Shown here piece by piece: positions 35,075 to 48,960 of a DNA stretch of 64,000 nucleotides. Origin of the DNA: Sarcomyxa edulis (lineage: Eukaryota > Basidiomycota > Agaricomycetes > Agaricales > Mycenaceae); assembly GCA_009761415.1 (NCBI GenBank), contig QUOL01000003.1:2108001-2172000 (forward strand), in the 5' to 3' direction. Positions within the stretch are counted from its first letter, which is position 1, and every line of letters begins with the position of its first letter. The translations under genes were made by a program, and so were the position numbers. The notes under the pieces are model-generated. The model was not told the origin of the DNA and did not search any database. It saw only the letters and a list, made by a program, of their open reading frames with translations.

Positions 35075-36978
35075 ATGTTCTCCTTCGGACTTCAGACTCT
35101 GCTTCTTAGTCGTGTTCTCGCTTTGTCACGGCCGTCTTTAGCCACGCCTCTCCTTTCTACGCTTGCTGGGCACGCCGTACCTCTGACCAGACGATCTCTT
35201 CATCATCAAAAGGCACCAACTGCTATCCATGAAGCAAACATCCGGATTTTTGACGCTGTCTTCGCCGTACGTCTCTCCTCAAATTCGCTGTGTTGCGTTG
35301 CCGAACTCCCCCCTAGAAACAAGAGTTGAATGATCTTTCTGTCAAATACGCACAAGCTAGTGACTTTCTCCAGGGTGTCGGTCTCAATCCAGAGAAGGAT
35401 TTCACAGGATACTTCTCAGCGCCCGATGACTCAGGTTCTCTCAATGGCACTTCCGATGATGTTTCCGCCGAAGACGCCTTCCTACCTCCCATGCATATCG
35501 CAACACAGACAGGTGTAATGCCCGTGACGGATTTCATTTCCGGTAACATGGACATTCTCTACTACGGTCCTCTGAAGATTGGGACGCCGCCCCAGACGCT
35601 GACTGTCGACATCGACACGGGATCTGCGGACCTTTGGTTGCCTGTGAATTGCCAGTCTTGCTCAAACGGACAATTTGACGCAACGCGCTCTTCTACCTAC
35701 AAAAACACAGGACAGCCGTTCTCTATCACATATGTAAGTGAAACTCTTGTGTTCTGTCGCACCCTCTCACACACTTAACGTCGTTGTCATCGTCATATTC
35801 AGGGCTCCGGCGAAGTCTCTGGAACTCTTGCCCGCGATGCTGTCACCATTGGCGGCCTCACTGTCAATCAGCAATATTTTGGAGCCGTCGACACTGTATC
35901 GGAGGAATTCGATAACTATCCTAACGATGGGCTTATCGGAATGGCGTTTGGTAGCATTGCACAGTCCAAGAAGCCCACATTTTTCGAGAATCTCATCGAG
36001 CAGAAGAAACTCGCTTCTCCAAGCTTCTCTATACACCTTGCACGGAATCAACAGAGCGGATCTGAGGTAAATGTCTTTTGTCCAGATATGCGACACTCGC
36101 CTCATCTCGCATCCATTTGGCAGGTGTGCTTCGGTTGTTACGACAATACCAAAGTGACGGGACCACCTAGCTGGGTTCCTGTGAAATCAAAGGTCTATCT
36201 TATCCTCCCGTCTTGCACATATCTGGCTGACTATTCCGTTAGACGTACTGGTCCGTTTTCATGGATGGCTTATCGATCAACTCTACCAATATTCCTACAA
36301 AAATCACTGCTGTGCGTCATCTTATCGGCTGACAGCTTACCGAACATTGACAAGTATGAATATATCCAGGCCATCGATACGGGCACAACGCTGATTTATC
36401 TACCGATGGTGATCGTCAAACAATTCTACAGCAGGGTCAGTACGCGGTTCTGTGCTTCAGTTGAGAGCGTCTTATCCTGATATCATTATGTTCTTTTCAG
36501 ATCCCTGGTGCACGTCCAGCGACACAATATGGCCCGGGTTAGAAAATCGCGACCGTCTCATTTTCGCGTTGCTGACTCTTGAGACCCTACAGAATTCTGG
36601 GAGTACCCATGCTCTTCCGTGATGGACATAGCGTTTTCATACGATGGGTCAAAATTCAAAATCAACAATCGTGATTTCAACATGGGGAGGATCAGTCGTG
36701 ACTCCCCGTACGTATATTTCGCGGATTCCCATTCTTACCCCGAACTCAGTATAATGATGTTTTAGATATTGTGTTGGAGGTATCCTGGGGCTCGAAGGAG
36801 GGTTTCCCCCTGACCTTGGGATCATAGGTACGTGAAGTGTACCTTATTGAAGCATGCCAGACACTCATTCTCATTTCTCTCAGGTGATGAGTTCCTGAAA
36901 TCGTGGTACTCAACGTATGACTACTCCAATGGTGGTCGGGTTGGGTTTTCTCCAAGCGTCAACAACAAAGGCCAGTGA
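35075..36978 (+). CDS. Pepsin-like aspartic protease (family A1), secreted
   Basis: Secreted A1 peptidase. A hydrophobic signal (MFSFGLQTLLLSRVLALSR) and a pro-segment of about 130 residues precede the mature enzyme. The first lobe starts YYGPLKIGTPPQTLTVDID with the catalytic motif DIDTGSADLWLP. The flap region follows an intron (ITYGSGEVSGTLARDAVTIG), and the N-lobe ends NDGLIGMAFGSI. The second catalytic motif is AIDTGTTLIYLP. The C-lobe ends IGDEFLKSWYSTYDY and GRVGFSPS at the stop 36978. Both Asp residues and the flap Tyr are present. About nine small introns are required, and several borders between 36.06 and 36.6 kb are approximate. Confidence 0.85.
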
Positions 36979-37091
36979 TGATTGTTGTAGCCAACTATGT
37001 GATGAATTGTTCCGCGTCGTCATACGAGATGTCATTAATATATGCATGGCTACTATGGGTTCGACGTAAATATTGAGGAGGTTTGAACTGC

Positions 37092-38144
37092 TTATTTCGT
37101 CTTGGATTTCGGTAGAGCTCCAAGCTTGTGGCTTGTGCCGGTTCCAAGCACCTTGCGTCGTTGTGCCATCATATAGGTGTACATTACATACAATCCTGTT
37201 CAGCTGCGTTTAGGTGCAATCACAAGACGGTGGAAATAGAAGCACTCACCAGGCCACCAGATTCCGAAGAGAGTGGCACGAATATAGTCCGTGGGTTTCC
37301 ATATGCCTTGGAACCAGGAGTACCATCCTGGAATTGGGGAGGAATGGGGCAAGGTAGCGTAGATAAGGAATGCTTCGGAGCCCGCTCCTAAAGGGTAAAG
37401 TACGTAGAATGTGGTATATCGGAGGTATAGGAGGAAGTAGGGTTCGTAGCCGAGCAAGTTACACGCGTAAAAGGAGTAGCGGATAATTTCAGTGGCAGAC
37501 CATGCGAAAACCATTGATGTGTATAAGGGATTTGTGCGGGCCTGAGACATATTGTGAGACAAGGAATGAGTAATTTGCGCGTATCACGACTCACCACTTC
37601 GAATTGTTCAGCAATTCCCCATACCAAGAAGAGTCTGCTAGCCACCTGCATGGCAGTGGTCTGCAAAGGGCTCCTCACCCATCCAAAAAGCACATGAAAG
37701 ACCTCTAGCAACGCGAAGCTCTGGACAAAGGCAGTTTGTATACCGACTTTGGAGTAAGTGGTAAAGGTTCGGCGATACAAAGGTTGTAAAAATGGAGGAA
37801 GATGAGATTCTAGGTTTGTTGCGAAAGCAAAGCCAGACGACTTGAGGTAGGGTAGTGATGAGAATAGTTTTGTTAGGGTAGATGAGGCAGTCCGAGGTAT
37901 GGCAGTCTCGGTAGAGGATCCAGTGAGGTTGAAGACATGCACAAGAGTTGTGATGAGAACATAACTCCAGCCGATGGTCGATAGTACGTTATATGTTACG
38001 AGATAGTATTTGACAATCGGAGAGACCGCTGAAAGCACGGTGATAAGCATGTTTGTTGCTACAAAGTGATACAGGATACTCACAATTCTTACTCTTCAGT
38101 GGCTTGGCTGGAAGAGGAGGAGGACGGTTAGCGTTTTGCACCAT
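37092..38144 (-). CDS. PHS1: Very-long-chain 3-hydroxyacyl-CoA dehydratase (PHS1/HACD)
   Basis: ER membrane enzyme that removes water from 3-hydroxyacyl-CoA in the third step of very-long-chain fatty acid elongation. The start at 38144 gives MVQNANRPPPLPAKPLKSKN; a 55-nt intron joins it to VSPIVKYYLVTYNVLSTIGW. The core carries TFTTYSKVGIQTAFVQSFAL, EVFHVLFGWVRSP, SRLFLVWGI and EIIRYSFYACNL. The catalytic Tyr and Glu stand seven apart in YPLGAGSE, as in the yeast enzyme. The last exon (GLYVMYTYMMAQRRKVLG) ends with a Lys-rich KSKTK, consistent with ER retention. An extra insertion (about residues 75-125, SSTETAIPRT onward) makes it longer than yeast Phs1. It is divergent from SDHAF2. Confidence 0.88.
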
Positions 38145-38325
38145 ATTGGCGTAGAGGTTTGAGTGAAAGCAAAAAGACAAGTTAACGTTACGACCTCGCG
38201 TTGCTCGCCGTGCGCACGACAACGGCTTGTGGAAAAAACAGCACCAACATCGGAAGTTGCCGTGCTGCTTCCGATGTCCTCGGAGACATTTGATCCCAGT
38301 CTTTCAGCTGCTTTCCAGATCCACC
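38145..38325. promoter_or_regulatory. Divergent promoter, PHS1 and SDHAF2
   Basis: 181 bp separate the two start codons, so both promoters lie here. No clear TATA box. Confidence 0.4.
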
Positions 38326-38857
38326 ATGTTCAAACCAATATTCTGCAGAGCTGCCTTCAAAACTTGTCCGGCGTCGCTTCTACGAAACATATCCTCGACC
38401 AGACATCTTCGCGCAGATCCATGGCCTCTACCAAACACCCCTGAGCATCTTGCGTCTACAGCAACCTCTCCAAACTCTCCTCCACCTGAACCTTTACTTC
38501 GACCAAACGAAAAGCTCGAAACCATGCGTGCACGCCTCGTATATCAGTCTCGTAAACGCGGCACCCTGGAAAGTGATCTTCTGCTGAGCACATTTGCTAA
38601 AGAGAATTTGAGTTCGATGGACGAAAAGGAGATGAGGGAATACGATAAAGTGTGTGTCTTTAGCTCAAGTTGAACTCCTTGTTGATTCACCCGCTACTCA
38701 GCTACTGGATGAAGCGGACTGGGACATATATTACTGGGCGACAGGAAAGAGAGAGCCACCTGAACGTTGGGCAAACTCATCGATCTTGGAGAGGCTCGCA
38801 GTGCATGCTCGCAACGAAGGAAAAGTTGTGCGTAGTATGCCAGCTCTGCCGGAGTGA
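38326..38857 (+). CDS. SDH5: Succinate dehydrogenase assembly factor 2 (SDH5/SDHAF2)
   Basis: Mitochondrial matrix factor needed to attach FAD to the succinate dehydrogenase flavoprotein. The start at 38326 gives [20 protein letters not shown], a clear presequence, then Pro-rich linker and the Sdh5 fold: [20 protein letters not shown] (the invariant R-L-x-Y-Q-S-R-K-R-G), [19 protein letters not shown], and after a 54-nt intron (38650-38703) [20 protein letters not shown]. It ends RSMPALPE. Length about 159 residues. All hallmark residues are intact. Confidence 0.9.
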
Positions 38858-38887
38858 TCCATATGCTACGGTGGTCCCTGCAAAAAA

Positions 38888-39402
38888 ATGATACATTACG
38901 ATGGTACTACCTCGAACCTTTGGGCTGGGCGAAATTCACTCTTACAACCTTCTCAATCGTCTTCTGCTGAACTGCCCCCTGACATTGGTCTGCGCGTTGT
39001 CACAAGGCACCTCCTATGATCTCTACATGATAGAAAGATTGTGTCACCAACCAACCAGCCCTCACTCTTTCATTGTGCCGCTAGCCTACCATACTACGCC
39101 TTGTCTCCCAATAATACAAACAAGAGTTACACGCTCTTTTCGCCGAGTCTCTGATCACTAGTGGCATCCGTTACCCGATTCTCTCATCTATAGCGAAGGT
39201 GTTCGTCATTATTTTAACTTTCTTCCTCGAGTTGGTCTTAGCGGGAGTTTTCACCCAGACGGTGCTGTCGAACCAAAATAGACATGCGACCATAAAGGCA
39301 TTCTTCACCCTTGTCGATTTTCTGAGGCAACGCGTCTCCTCGACTCTAGACGCGTCAGACTCTCAGCCAGAAGAAGACAACACAAGTCATGGGAACGAAT
39401 GA
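38888..39402 (+). CDS. Possible small membrane protein, exon structure uncertain
   Basis: Not recognised. An ATG at 38888 opens MIHYDGTTSNLWAGRNSLLQ, which can be spliced (47-nt intron near 38994-39040) to ERLCHQPTSPHSFI. A last exon from about 39143 encodes SLITSGIRYPILSSIAKVF, a strong hydrophobic helix (VIILTFFLELVLAGVFTQTV) and a charged tail ending EEDNTSHGNE. The middle splice site is not satisfactory, and the ATG would lie only 30 bp after the SDHAF2 stop, so the 5' part may be wrong. The final exon looks genuine. Confidence 0.3.
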
Positions 39403-40046
39403 GAAGAATTGATTGACGGGGGTGACAAATTGCGGTTAAGATTGTCGAGAAAGGACAGAATCGGTCACATTGATTCAACGGATTTCTAGGATCTGGTACC
39501 CGCCGCTGCTATGCACGGAGGCAGACCTGTTGAGGTACGTCTCTTTTTTCCGTATGAACCTCTACTACTACTACTGATTGAGAAACACGTAACAGCAAAT
39601 TCAACAGTCATGTCTGCACCGTAGATGACAAGATAAGCCTATGACCCGATAGTAAAGTTAGTTTCAAGCACAGCCCTGAAGTCGCGAAGCTTGCTGCTGG
39701 GTTTGCAGAATGGGTAGATGGATGAATTTTGTCCTCTATTTCACGGTGACACTTCGTATACTTAGTTAGTGTCGATATTTCTAGTCCCGATCGTGTTGAA
39801 AGTACATATCAAAAGGACTGTTCTCAAATTCCATATGGACCCTCAGACCAAAACACTCCACAACCGTGGTCACAGCCTCTTGGCCGTAAGCGCGTCTTCG
39901 TGACTCCAACTTCCAAGTTGGTCTTCACAGAATCACATTTCCTGGATATTCGATCGGCTTGAACTACTTCTTCCTAGCTGTCCAAGAGGTTTATTTGACA
40001 AAAAGACAACTGCGCTCGAGCTCTAAGTACTGGCTACACTGGTAGT
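39403..40046. other. Intergenic, no recognised gene
   Basis: 644 bp upstream of the PAXX-like gene; nothing recognisable on either strand. Confidence 0.35.
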
Positions 40047-41156
40047 ATGGCCGACATATTGACACACTTTGGCTGCCTGGATGAGCTCGTTCAAGTCATC
40101 TATCAAGGCATTCATCGTTTTGTTCTCCTCTCCAAGGTCGACGACTCCAGCTGGACTGTTCACTTGGGTCTCTCTGGAGAGGAGGGGCGATGGTGGACGG
40201 GCAAGTGGGTAGACAAAGACATACTCAAATTAGCCGTCAGTACCTTGCATACTTATGTTTATATGGGAGCACAATTGCTGACTTCGATTGTTTTCCTCAG
40301 GGCTCTAGTCCATCTGTAATGGTCTTGGAAGGATTTGCGGAGAAACTCGTGGAAACGATTGTCAAAGGAGAGCTTTCGATCGGCGACTGGAATGAAGACA
40401 AGGGCGCTGACATCAAAGTAATTGACCTCCTGCTCTCCCTCTATAGTTCTGGTGTCTCAAAGACTCAAACATGTGACAGTTACTACTTGGACCAGCATCC
40501 AAGAGACCATTACACGTCGATCTCGTTGAGATTGCTTCTCAGGAAGCTGCCTCATATGCCACTACTATGTTCCTCGATGTGAGATATTTCTCATCCTTAT
40601 CTGTGCGTTTTTGAATTCAGTAGACTTTTTCAACCTAAGATTGCGCTCCAAGCACAATCGCGGAAATGCCAGCTCAACGCTGCACCCTATAGATCTTCGT
40701 CCATGGTGGCAACGTCACCACCACCCCGCACAACACCTCCGAGTCACACAACTCAAAAACCAAGTATGTAATCCTTCACGGATGAACGTATACAGCCGTA
40801 TTGACCCTCGCATCGCCAGCTGTGTCGAAACGCAGTCTTGATACTGGTGTAGCTTCGAGTTCCAAGGCGAAGACCACAAGTCTACTATCTGATGCTGATC
40901 AAAAAGCTCAGGATGAAATCAAGTTGCTCAAGGCCCAGCTCAGCACGGCTCAAAAACGGCAGAAATCGCCACGAGACCAAGTCAATATGGATCTGAGTGC
41001 GTTTGCCTCTCTCTCGAAACCTGTCAGATTGCACTTACTACCTCTGATGTAGAGTCAATAAATGCTGCCAAGCCTCACAAGGGAGCATCATTGGCAAATC
41101 CGAACAAGAAAGCCAGAAAATATCAGGCGCTTGAATTTGGAAGCGATGAAGATTAG
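40047..41156 (+). CDS. PAXX/XRCC4-superfamily end-joining protein (candidate)
   Basis: Candidate accessory factor of non-homologous end joining in the nucleus. Six exons joined in frame give about 269 residues. The N-terminal part looks like an XRCC4-type beta-sandwich head: FVLLSKVDDSSWTVHLGLSG, GRWWTGKWVDKDILKLA, LEGFAEKLVETIVKGELSIG, then IKLLLGPASKRPLHVDLVEI and a helix ASYATTMFLDIALQAQ. This pattern of strands, the central DL and the following helix parallels PAXX. A Pro/Ser linker and a short coiled coil (DEIKLLKAQLSTAQKRQ) follow. The extreme C-terminus, KGASLANPNKKARKYQALEF plus GSDED, resembles the Ku-binding tail of animal PAXX (S-L-x-N-P, basic cluster, hydrophobic-acidic-Phe). XRCC4 or XLF are alternatives; a profile search would settle it. 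Confidence 0.5.
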
Positions 41157-44186
<3,030 letters not shown>

Positions 44187-44677
44187 TTGACTCTAGTCTG
44201 TACTGCGCAGAGGGCGCATTGCTGTCGATCATGGACCATCATCACGGACAAGATATTTCGGACTCTTTGCCATCTTATAGACGCTCATTTATTTATACTT
44301 ACGAATTGCATTATACCCACGGCATCGCACCTCTTAATTACCACTCATCCTGTTGCTACTGAACTTTGTTGTATCTGTCCCATCGATGCGACTGTAGCAT
44401 ATGCAATGCAACTAAACGCAGCCACGCAACTTGACGCCGAGTCGCATGATTGTTTCAGGGAGATCACTCCACTTTCATGGGCCCTACGTATGGGGAGAAT
44501 ATGCCGACAGCGTTAAAGCGGCGACCTGGTGAGATCTCGAGACAGGATGTATGACCGGGGCTTCAAACGTTCGCAACCACGGCTATATCCGAAATCTGTA
44601 TGATATAAATTGGCTGGCCCCATTTTATACTTTGCCCCCTCTTCTTCCTAACGCGTATTCATACGATACTCCCGCCA

Positions 44678-44949
44678 TGTCTTTATCCGACACCTTCGCT
44701 CATAGTAAGCCTGCCGCGCAGCCAGCCAGTGTACACCCGTCTGGTTTCAATGTGGAATCCATGTTCCAACAGATCATGCAAACCGTGCAACAATCCGTGA
44801 GTTAATCACCCCAAACTACCGGTGTTCGGACTGCACGCTAATTTCTGGCCTGAACTAGCATACTGACATTGCAGACTTAAGGCGGGAATGTGGGGAGCTA
44901 CGAGAGGCAAACGCTAGCCTCGAGCGACAAGTCCGAGAGGGTCTCCAGG
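44678..44949 (+). CDS. Coiled-coil exons of uncertain gene (perhaps 5' part of the next gene)
   Basis: An ATG at 44678 opens MSLSDTFAHSKPAAQPASVH and continues NVESMFQQIMQTVQQS. A clean GTGAGT..CTAG intron joins it to HTDIADLRRECGELREANAS and LERQVREGLQ, a charged coiled coil. After that a GTGAAT donor follows at 44950. Acceptor CTTCCAG near 45176 would join in frame to QAIYQNSHRM at the start of the mannose-1-phosphate guanylyltransferase, making this its N-terminal extension; alternatively it is a separate short gene. A stretch 45000-45050 (AHRDRSGLTDPTAEAFI) also looks coding but could not be fitted. Confidence 0.35.
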
Positions 44950-45202
44950 TGAATATTTGCTGCGCGTCTCCTTACTTTTCATAACCGCAGTCTTGCACAT
45001 CGTGATCGTTCCGGCCTCACTGATCCTACGGCCGAGGCATTCATAGTAGTGAGCATCGCACAGATGACTCTATTCCGACCTAGTACACGACCCAGCAATA
45101 TGTTCGATGCCCTTCTTCCACGAATTAAAGGCGCAATGCCTACTGAATCACCCACTTTTTTAGCACTCCTTCCAGCAAGCTATTTATCAAAACAGTCACC
45201 GT

Positions 45203-46596
45203 ATGAACGGGACCCCTGGATTCATGACTCCGCAGCTTCCACCCTCGAGCCCCCAAATGCGAGCCGCCAAATCGCCGTTCCTTTCACCCTCCTCCATCCC
45301 TTCCCTTGTAGTACCCACAACTCTCCATGTACCTTCACCTCTAGGTGATCATACCATCTCAGCATACCCTTTTGATACTCGTGACATCCCCGGCTTCTAC
45401 GTGGTTATTCCGGCAGGTGGTGCTGGCACTCGTTTATGGCCTCTTTCCCGCGAGGATCATCCCAAATTCCTCCTGGATCTCACTCTGAAAGGACGTTCCT
45501 TAATTCAAGCAACGTGGGATCGTCTACTCCCACTTTCCTCCGCAAGTCGCACGACGGTAGTTGCAGGACCGGGTCACATCAAAAGTATCCGTGAACAACT
45601 TCCTGACCTACTCAGCCACAATCTCATTTGTGAGCCGGGCCCCAAGGATTCGATGGCCGCTATCGGTCTTGCAGCTGCCGTTCTTGCCAAACGCGATCCC
45701 GAAGCAGTGATCGGTTCTTTTGCTGCTGATCACATGATCTCAGGAGACGACGCGTTCTTGTCCGCTGTGGCTGAGGCAGTCGAAGTTGCGCGGAAGGATT
45801 ATCTGGTCACTATCGGGATCGCACCATCACATCCATCTACTGGTTTCGGCTATGTCCGTCTCGGAGAAAAATTAGGCGTTGACGAAGCACCGAATGCAAG
45901 ACTCGTGTCGAGCTTCAAAGAAAAACCCGATGCGAGAACCGCTGCCAGCTATATCGCGACTGGTAATTATAGATGGAATGCCGGAATGTTTGTTACCAAG
46001 GCGACATTCCTCCTGGAGCTGTTGCAGCATTATAAGCCAGAAATGTATGAGGGGCTGCAGAAGATTGCTGCTGTCTGGGAAGACGAGGTGCTGAGACAAA
46101 ATGTTTTGAATGAAGTCTGGCCTGGGCTGGAAAAGATACCCATCGATAACGCCGTAGCAGAACCCGCCGCCGCTGAGGGTAGAGTTGCTGTCGTTCCTGC
46201 TACATTCGGTTAGTTGCTCTTCTAGTGCAGTATGACGGGACTAATCCATCTCTTGTAAAGGCTGGGACGATGTTGGTGACTTCTCGTCTCTTGCGGACCT
46301 GTTGCCTGCTGAAGCAAACCAACCGCGTATCCTCGGCGACAGCAGCCTCGGTATGTCATTCTACTTGTCAATACGTTAGAATATGCACTGACCAGTCATA
46401 TCCAGTCCTCACTGAACAAGTGGCGGGCGGTATTGTTGTGCCAGGGTCCGGACGTCTTATCGCATGTCTTGGAGTGGATGATCTCGTTATTGTGGACATG
46501 CCCGATACACTGCTTGTCACTACTCGTGCTCGATCTCAAGAAGTCAAACGCTTGGTGAAGAAATGCCGTGACGCAGGATGGAAGAATCTCCTCTAG
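45203..46596 (+). CDS. Mannose-1-phosphate guanylyltransferase, bacterial ManC-like type
   Basis: Would make GDP-mannose from mannose-1-phosphate and GTP. After a Pro/Ser-rich leader of about 60 residues, the nucleotidyltransferase domain begins FYVVIPAGGAGTRLWPLSRE with the pyrophosphorylase loop, then HPKFLLDLTLKGRSLIQATW, GPKDSMAAIGLAAAVLAKRD, VIGSFAADHMISGDDAFLSA, STGFGYVRLGEKL, FKEKPDARTAASYI and NYRWNAGMFVTKATFLLELL. Two introns (one within VPATFG-WDDVGDF) lead to DDLVIVDMPDTLLVTTRARS. This is the COG0836/ManC layout, strikingly like actinobacterial enzymes, and differs from the normal eukaryotic Psa1/GMPPB enzyme, which has a left-handed helix tail. The cupin/isomerase domain of bifunctional ManC is absent. 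Confidence 0.82.
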
Positions 46597-47282
46597 ACAT
46601 ATCGCATCTCTCTTTGGGATCTTCTGGACATACCTTTCGAGTAAAGTAGCTCGTTTCTCTAATCCTCGCCGTTATGTGTATATAAGGGTCTTATGGACAT
46701 TCCATTGGGTGGACATTATCCTGGTTGGCTTGATCGTCTAAAATATCCGTCTTTCTTATCTTCTTATTACATATACATCACCTTCGGACGAGTGTCCTTT
46801 GACCTCGCGTTACCATAATATATATCCAACCTCCGAGAACAACACATACATCCTTCGACCTCGCTTCGTTTCTAAAAATATAGCTCTGATCTAATATTAG
46901 CCTCGCGTTTTTCTCTTCTTTCGAGCTCTTTCTTGGCTCTTTTGAGTCTCAAGCGTTCTTGCTATCATCAGCTACAAAGTCGTCGATGGACCATCATGGG
47001 ATTTTCGCGCGCCTTCAGTTTTCAAGGATGTTCATCGTTCCGTTCAACTGCGATCCGCCTTGCCAGCTCATTATTCAATATCCACGTACCAATGGACCGT
47101 GCCTACTTTTAACGCGTTTCCTGCGGAAGCTTAGATGAGTAAGTTCACCAATGTTAACGACGACCGAGCTGAGATGTCACCCCAGTGGTTCCAAAGATCA
47201 TGATGCTTCCGCTGGTGGCGATGTTTCTTATCCACCCTAAAGTAGTCTCATTTTCGATTTCCGCCTCCTATTCGTACCAAAT
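46597..47282. other. Intergenic, 3' end and upstream region of the CCCH gene
   Basis: 686 bp without a recognised gene. A-run AAAAAAAA near 47307 belongs to the next coding exon; the stretch before 47283 is pyrimidine- and A-rich as in fungal leaders. Confidence 0.35.
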
Positions 47283-48795
47283 ATGTTCAGTACCACCGGC
47301 ACCTCAAAAAAAAGGCTCAGTAATTCTTTCTGTCGGTTCTACGCACAAGGTACGTACTTGACATAGAAAGCGTATGAGCCGTTAGCTACAATTCTGCTCA
47401 GGAAATTGCAATCGCGGAGAAGATTGCCGATTCGTCCACGGAATGTCCTACATGGAACCCACATTCGTATCGACCACTTCCAACCCATCTTCAGACCCGC
47501 TGAGCTCAGGAATATCGTTTCTTCCTGCACCTCCCCCTAAAGAAGTCGGCCGGCGCGATCTCGGAAACATAGTCAACGCGTTGAGGGACCATGTAGGCTT
47601 GGACTACATCCCACCCGATCATAGCATGTTCAAAGTCCTGAAAGCTCTATGCAGAAGTAAAACGCTCGAAGACGACCTGAACGCTTGGAATGAATCGAGA
47701 GAACCCGAACCCAAAGACATCGATGACGATACTGAATGGTACTCAGCCGACGATGAAGACGAAGAGCCCGAGTACCGAATGAGTCCAAAAATGCCTGCTC
47801 TCCTATATCTTGAACCTAGTTTCAATCCTTCGCAGACTATCGAGTTTGTCCCCACGCCGAACAGACCAGGGTACGAGGTCACTATCTTGAAATCTTTACA
47901 AGGCTGGCCGTCTTGGATCGATGCACCTGGAATCTGCAATTTGGAATTTGGGCCACGATTCGATATCCAGGAGTAACTATCTAGTTCCCAACTACTTGAA
48001 TGATATGTCATACTGACTTGTGATTGGATATATAGCGTTCACATCTCTCATCTCATCGTCCGTCCCGAGTTATGCAATAGACTCCAGAAATTCAGCGCTG
48101 GAGATAGCGAGCTGGGACACGGCAGCCATGTCGAGAACGAAGGCAATTTCATTTCCTTCATCAAACTTTGTCCAGCAATGCGGGTCCTCTACCTGGAATC
48201 CTTCACTCAACTATCCGACAAAACCTTACTCGCCATCATCCAGCATTGTCCTCTCATCGAAAAAATCCACCTCAGTGGCCGCCGCAGAGCCCGAGGTAAA
48301 GTCAAAGGATTAGCACTACAAACATTAGCTGAAAACCCCGCGCTGGCTAACAAATTGAGAATGCTGCAACTGATCGACCAGAGTTACGAAATGAGCAACT
48401 TGATACTCAGGTTGTCCAAAGCGCGGCCCAATCTCTGGATTATTGAGGGTTCCACTGAGGATACTAGAATGACAACTGTACGTTTGACTTCTACTCTAAC
48501 CTAGTGACGTCTATGTTAATTTGAATATTGGTGTGCGTTTCCGAATTTGAAGCGTGCGCTTGTAATTCAAAGCATAGGAGAAGACGTCCAAACCTGGGTT
48601 GGTGGCAGATTGACGTTCAACAGTGCAGCTGCTTCTAGCAATACCAACTCGTCGACGAGGCCAGGCGCATTTCTAGACATGTTGTGGATGGATCGACCTT
48701 ACGAGCCTGATCAAGAGGATATGTCGGAGGAAGACGATGTCAATTATTTGGGCGGACCATATACTGGGCCAGGCTGGGGTTTCTCAGAACCGTAA
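47283..48795 (+). CDS. CCCH zinc-finger protein with leucine-rich-repeat-like C-terminal half
   Basis: An unusual combination. The start at 47283 gives MFSTTGTSKKRLSNSFCRFY; an intron (about 47350-47400) joins AQ to GNCNRGEDCRFVHGMSYMEP, completing one Cys-x7-Cys-x5-Cys-x3-His finger, the type that binds RNA or protein. An acidic linker (DIDDDTEWYSADDEDEEPEY) follows. The second half has leucine-rich segments: HISHLIVRPELCNRLQKF, SFIKLCPAMRVLYLESFTQL, LLAIIQHCPLIEKIHLSG, LANKLRMLQLIDQSYE and NLILRLSKARPNLWII, resembling F-box-type LRRs without a visible F-box. It ends with an acidic, Gly-rich tail at 48795. Function unknown; RNA-linked or ubiquitin-linked roles are guesses. Confidence 0.65.
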
Positions 48796-48960
48796 GATGG
48801 TCTTCTGGGCCTTCATCCTAGTATACAATGAATCGAACAGCATTTGTTTCTCTCTAACTTCGTGGCAGGCATGTGTGGCCGGCAATAGTCGCATCTTTGA
48901 GTAAATTTCGAATTGAACCTCGTCGCTGTTAGATTACCGAGTAGTCTATGTACATAGGTC

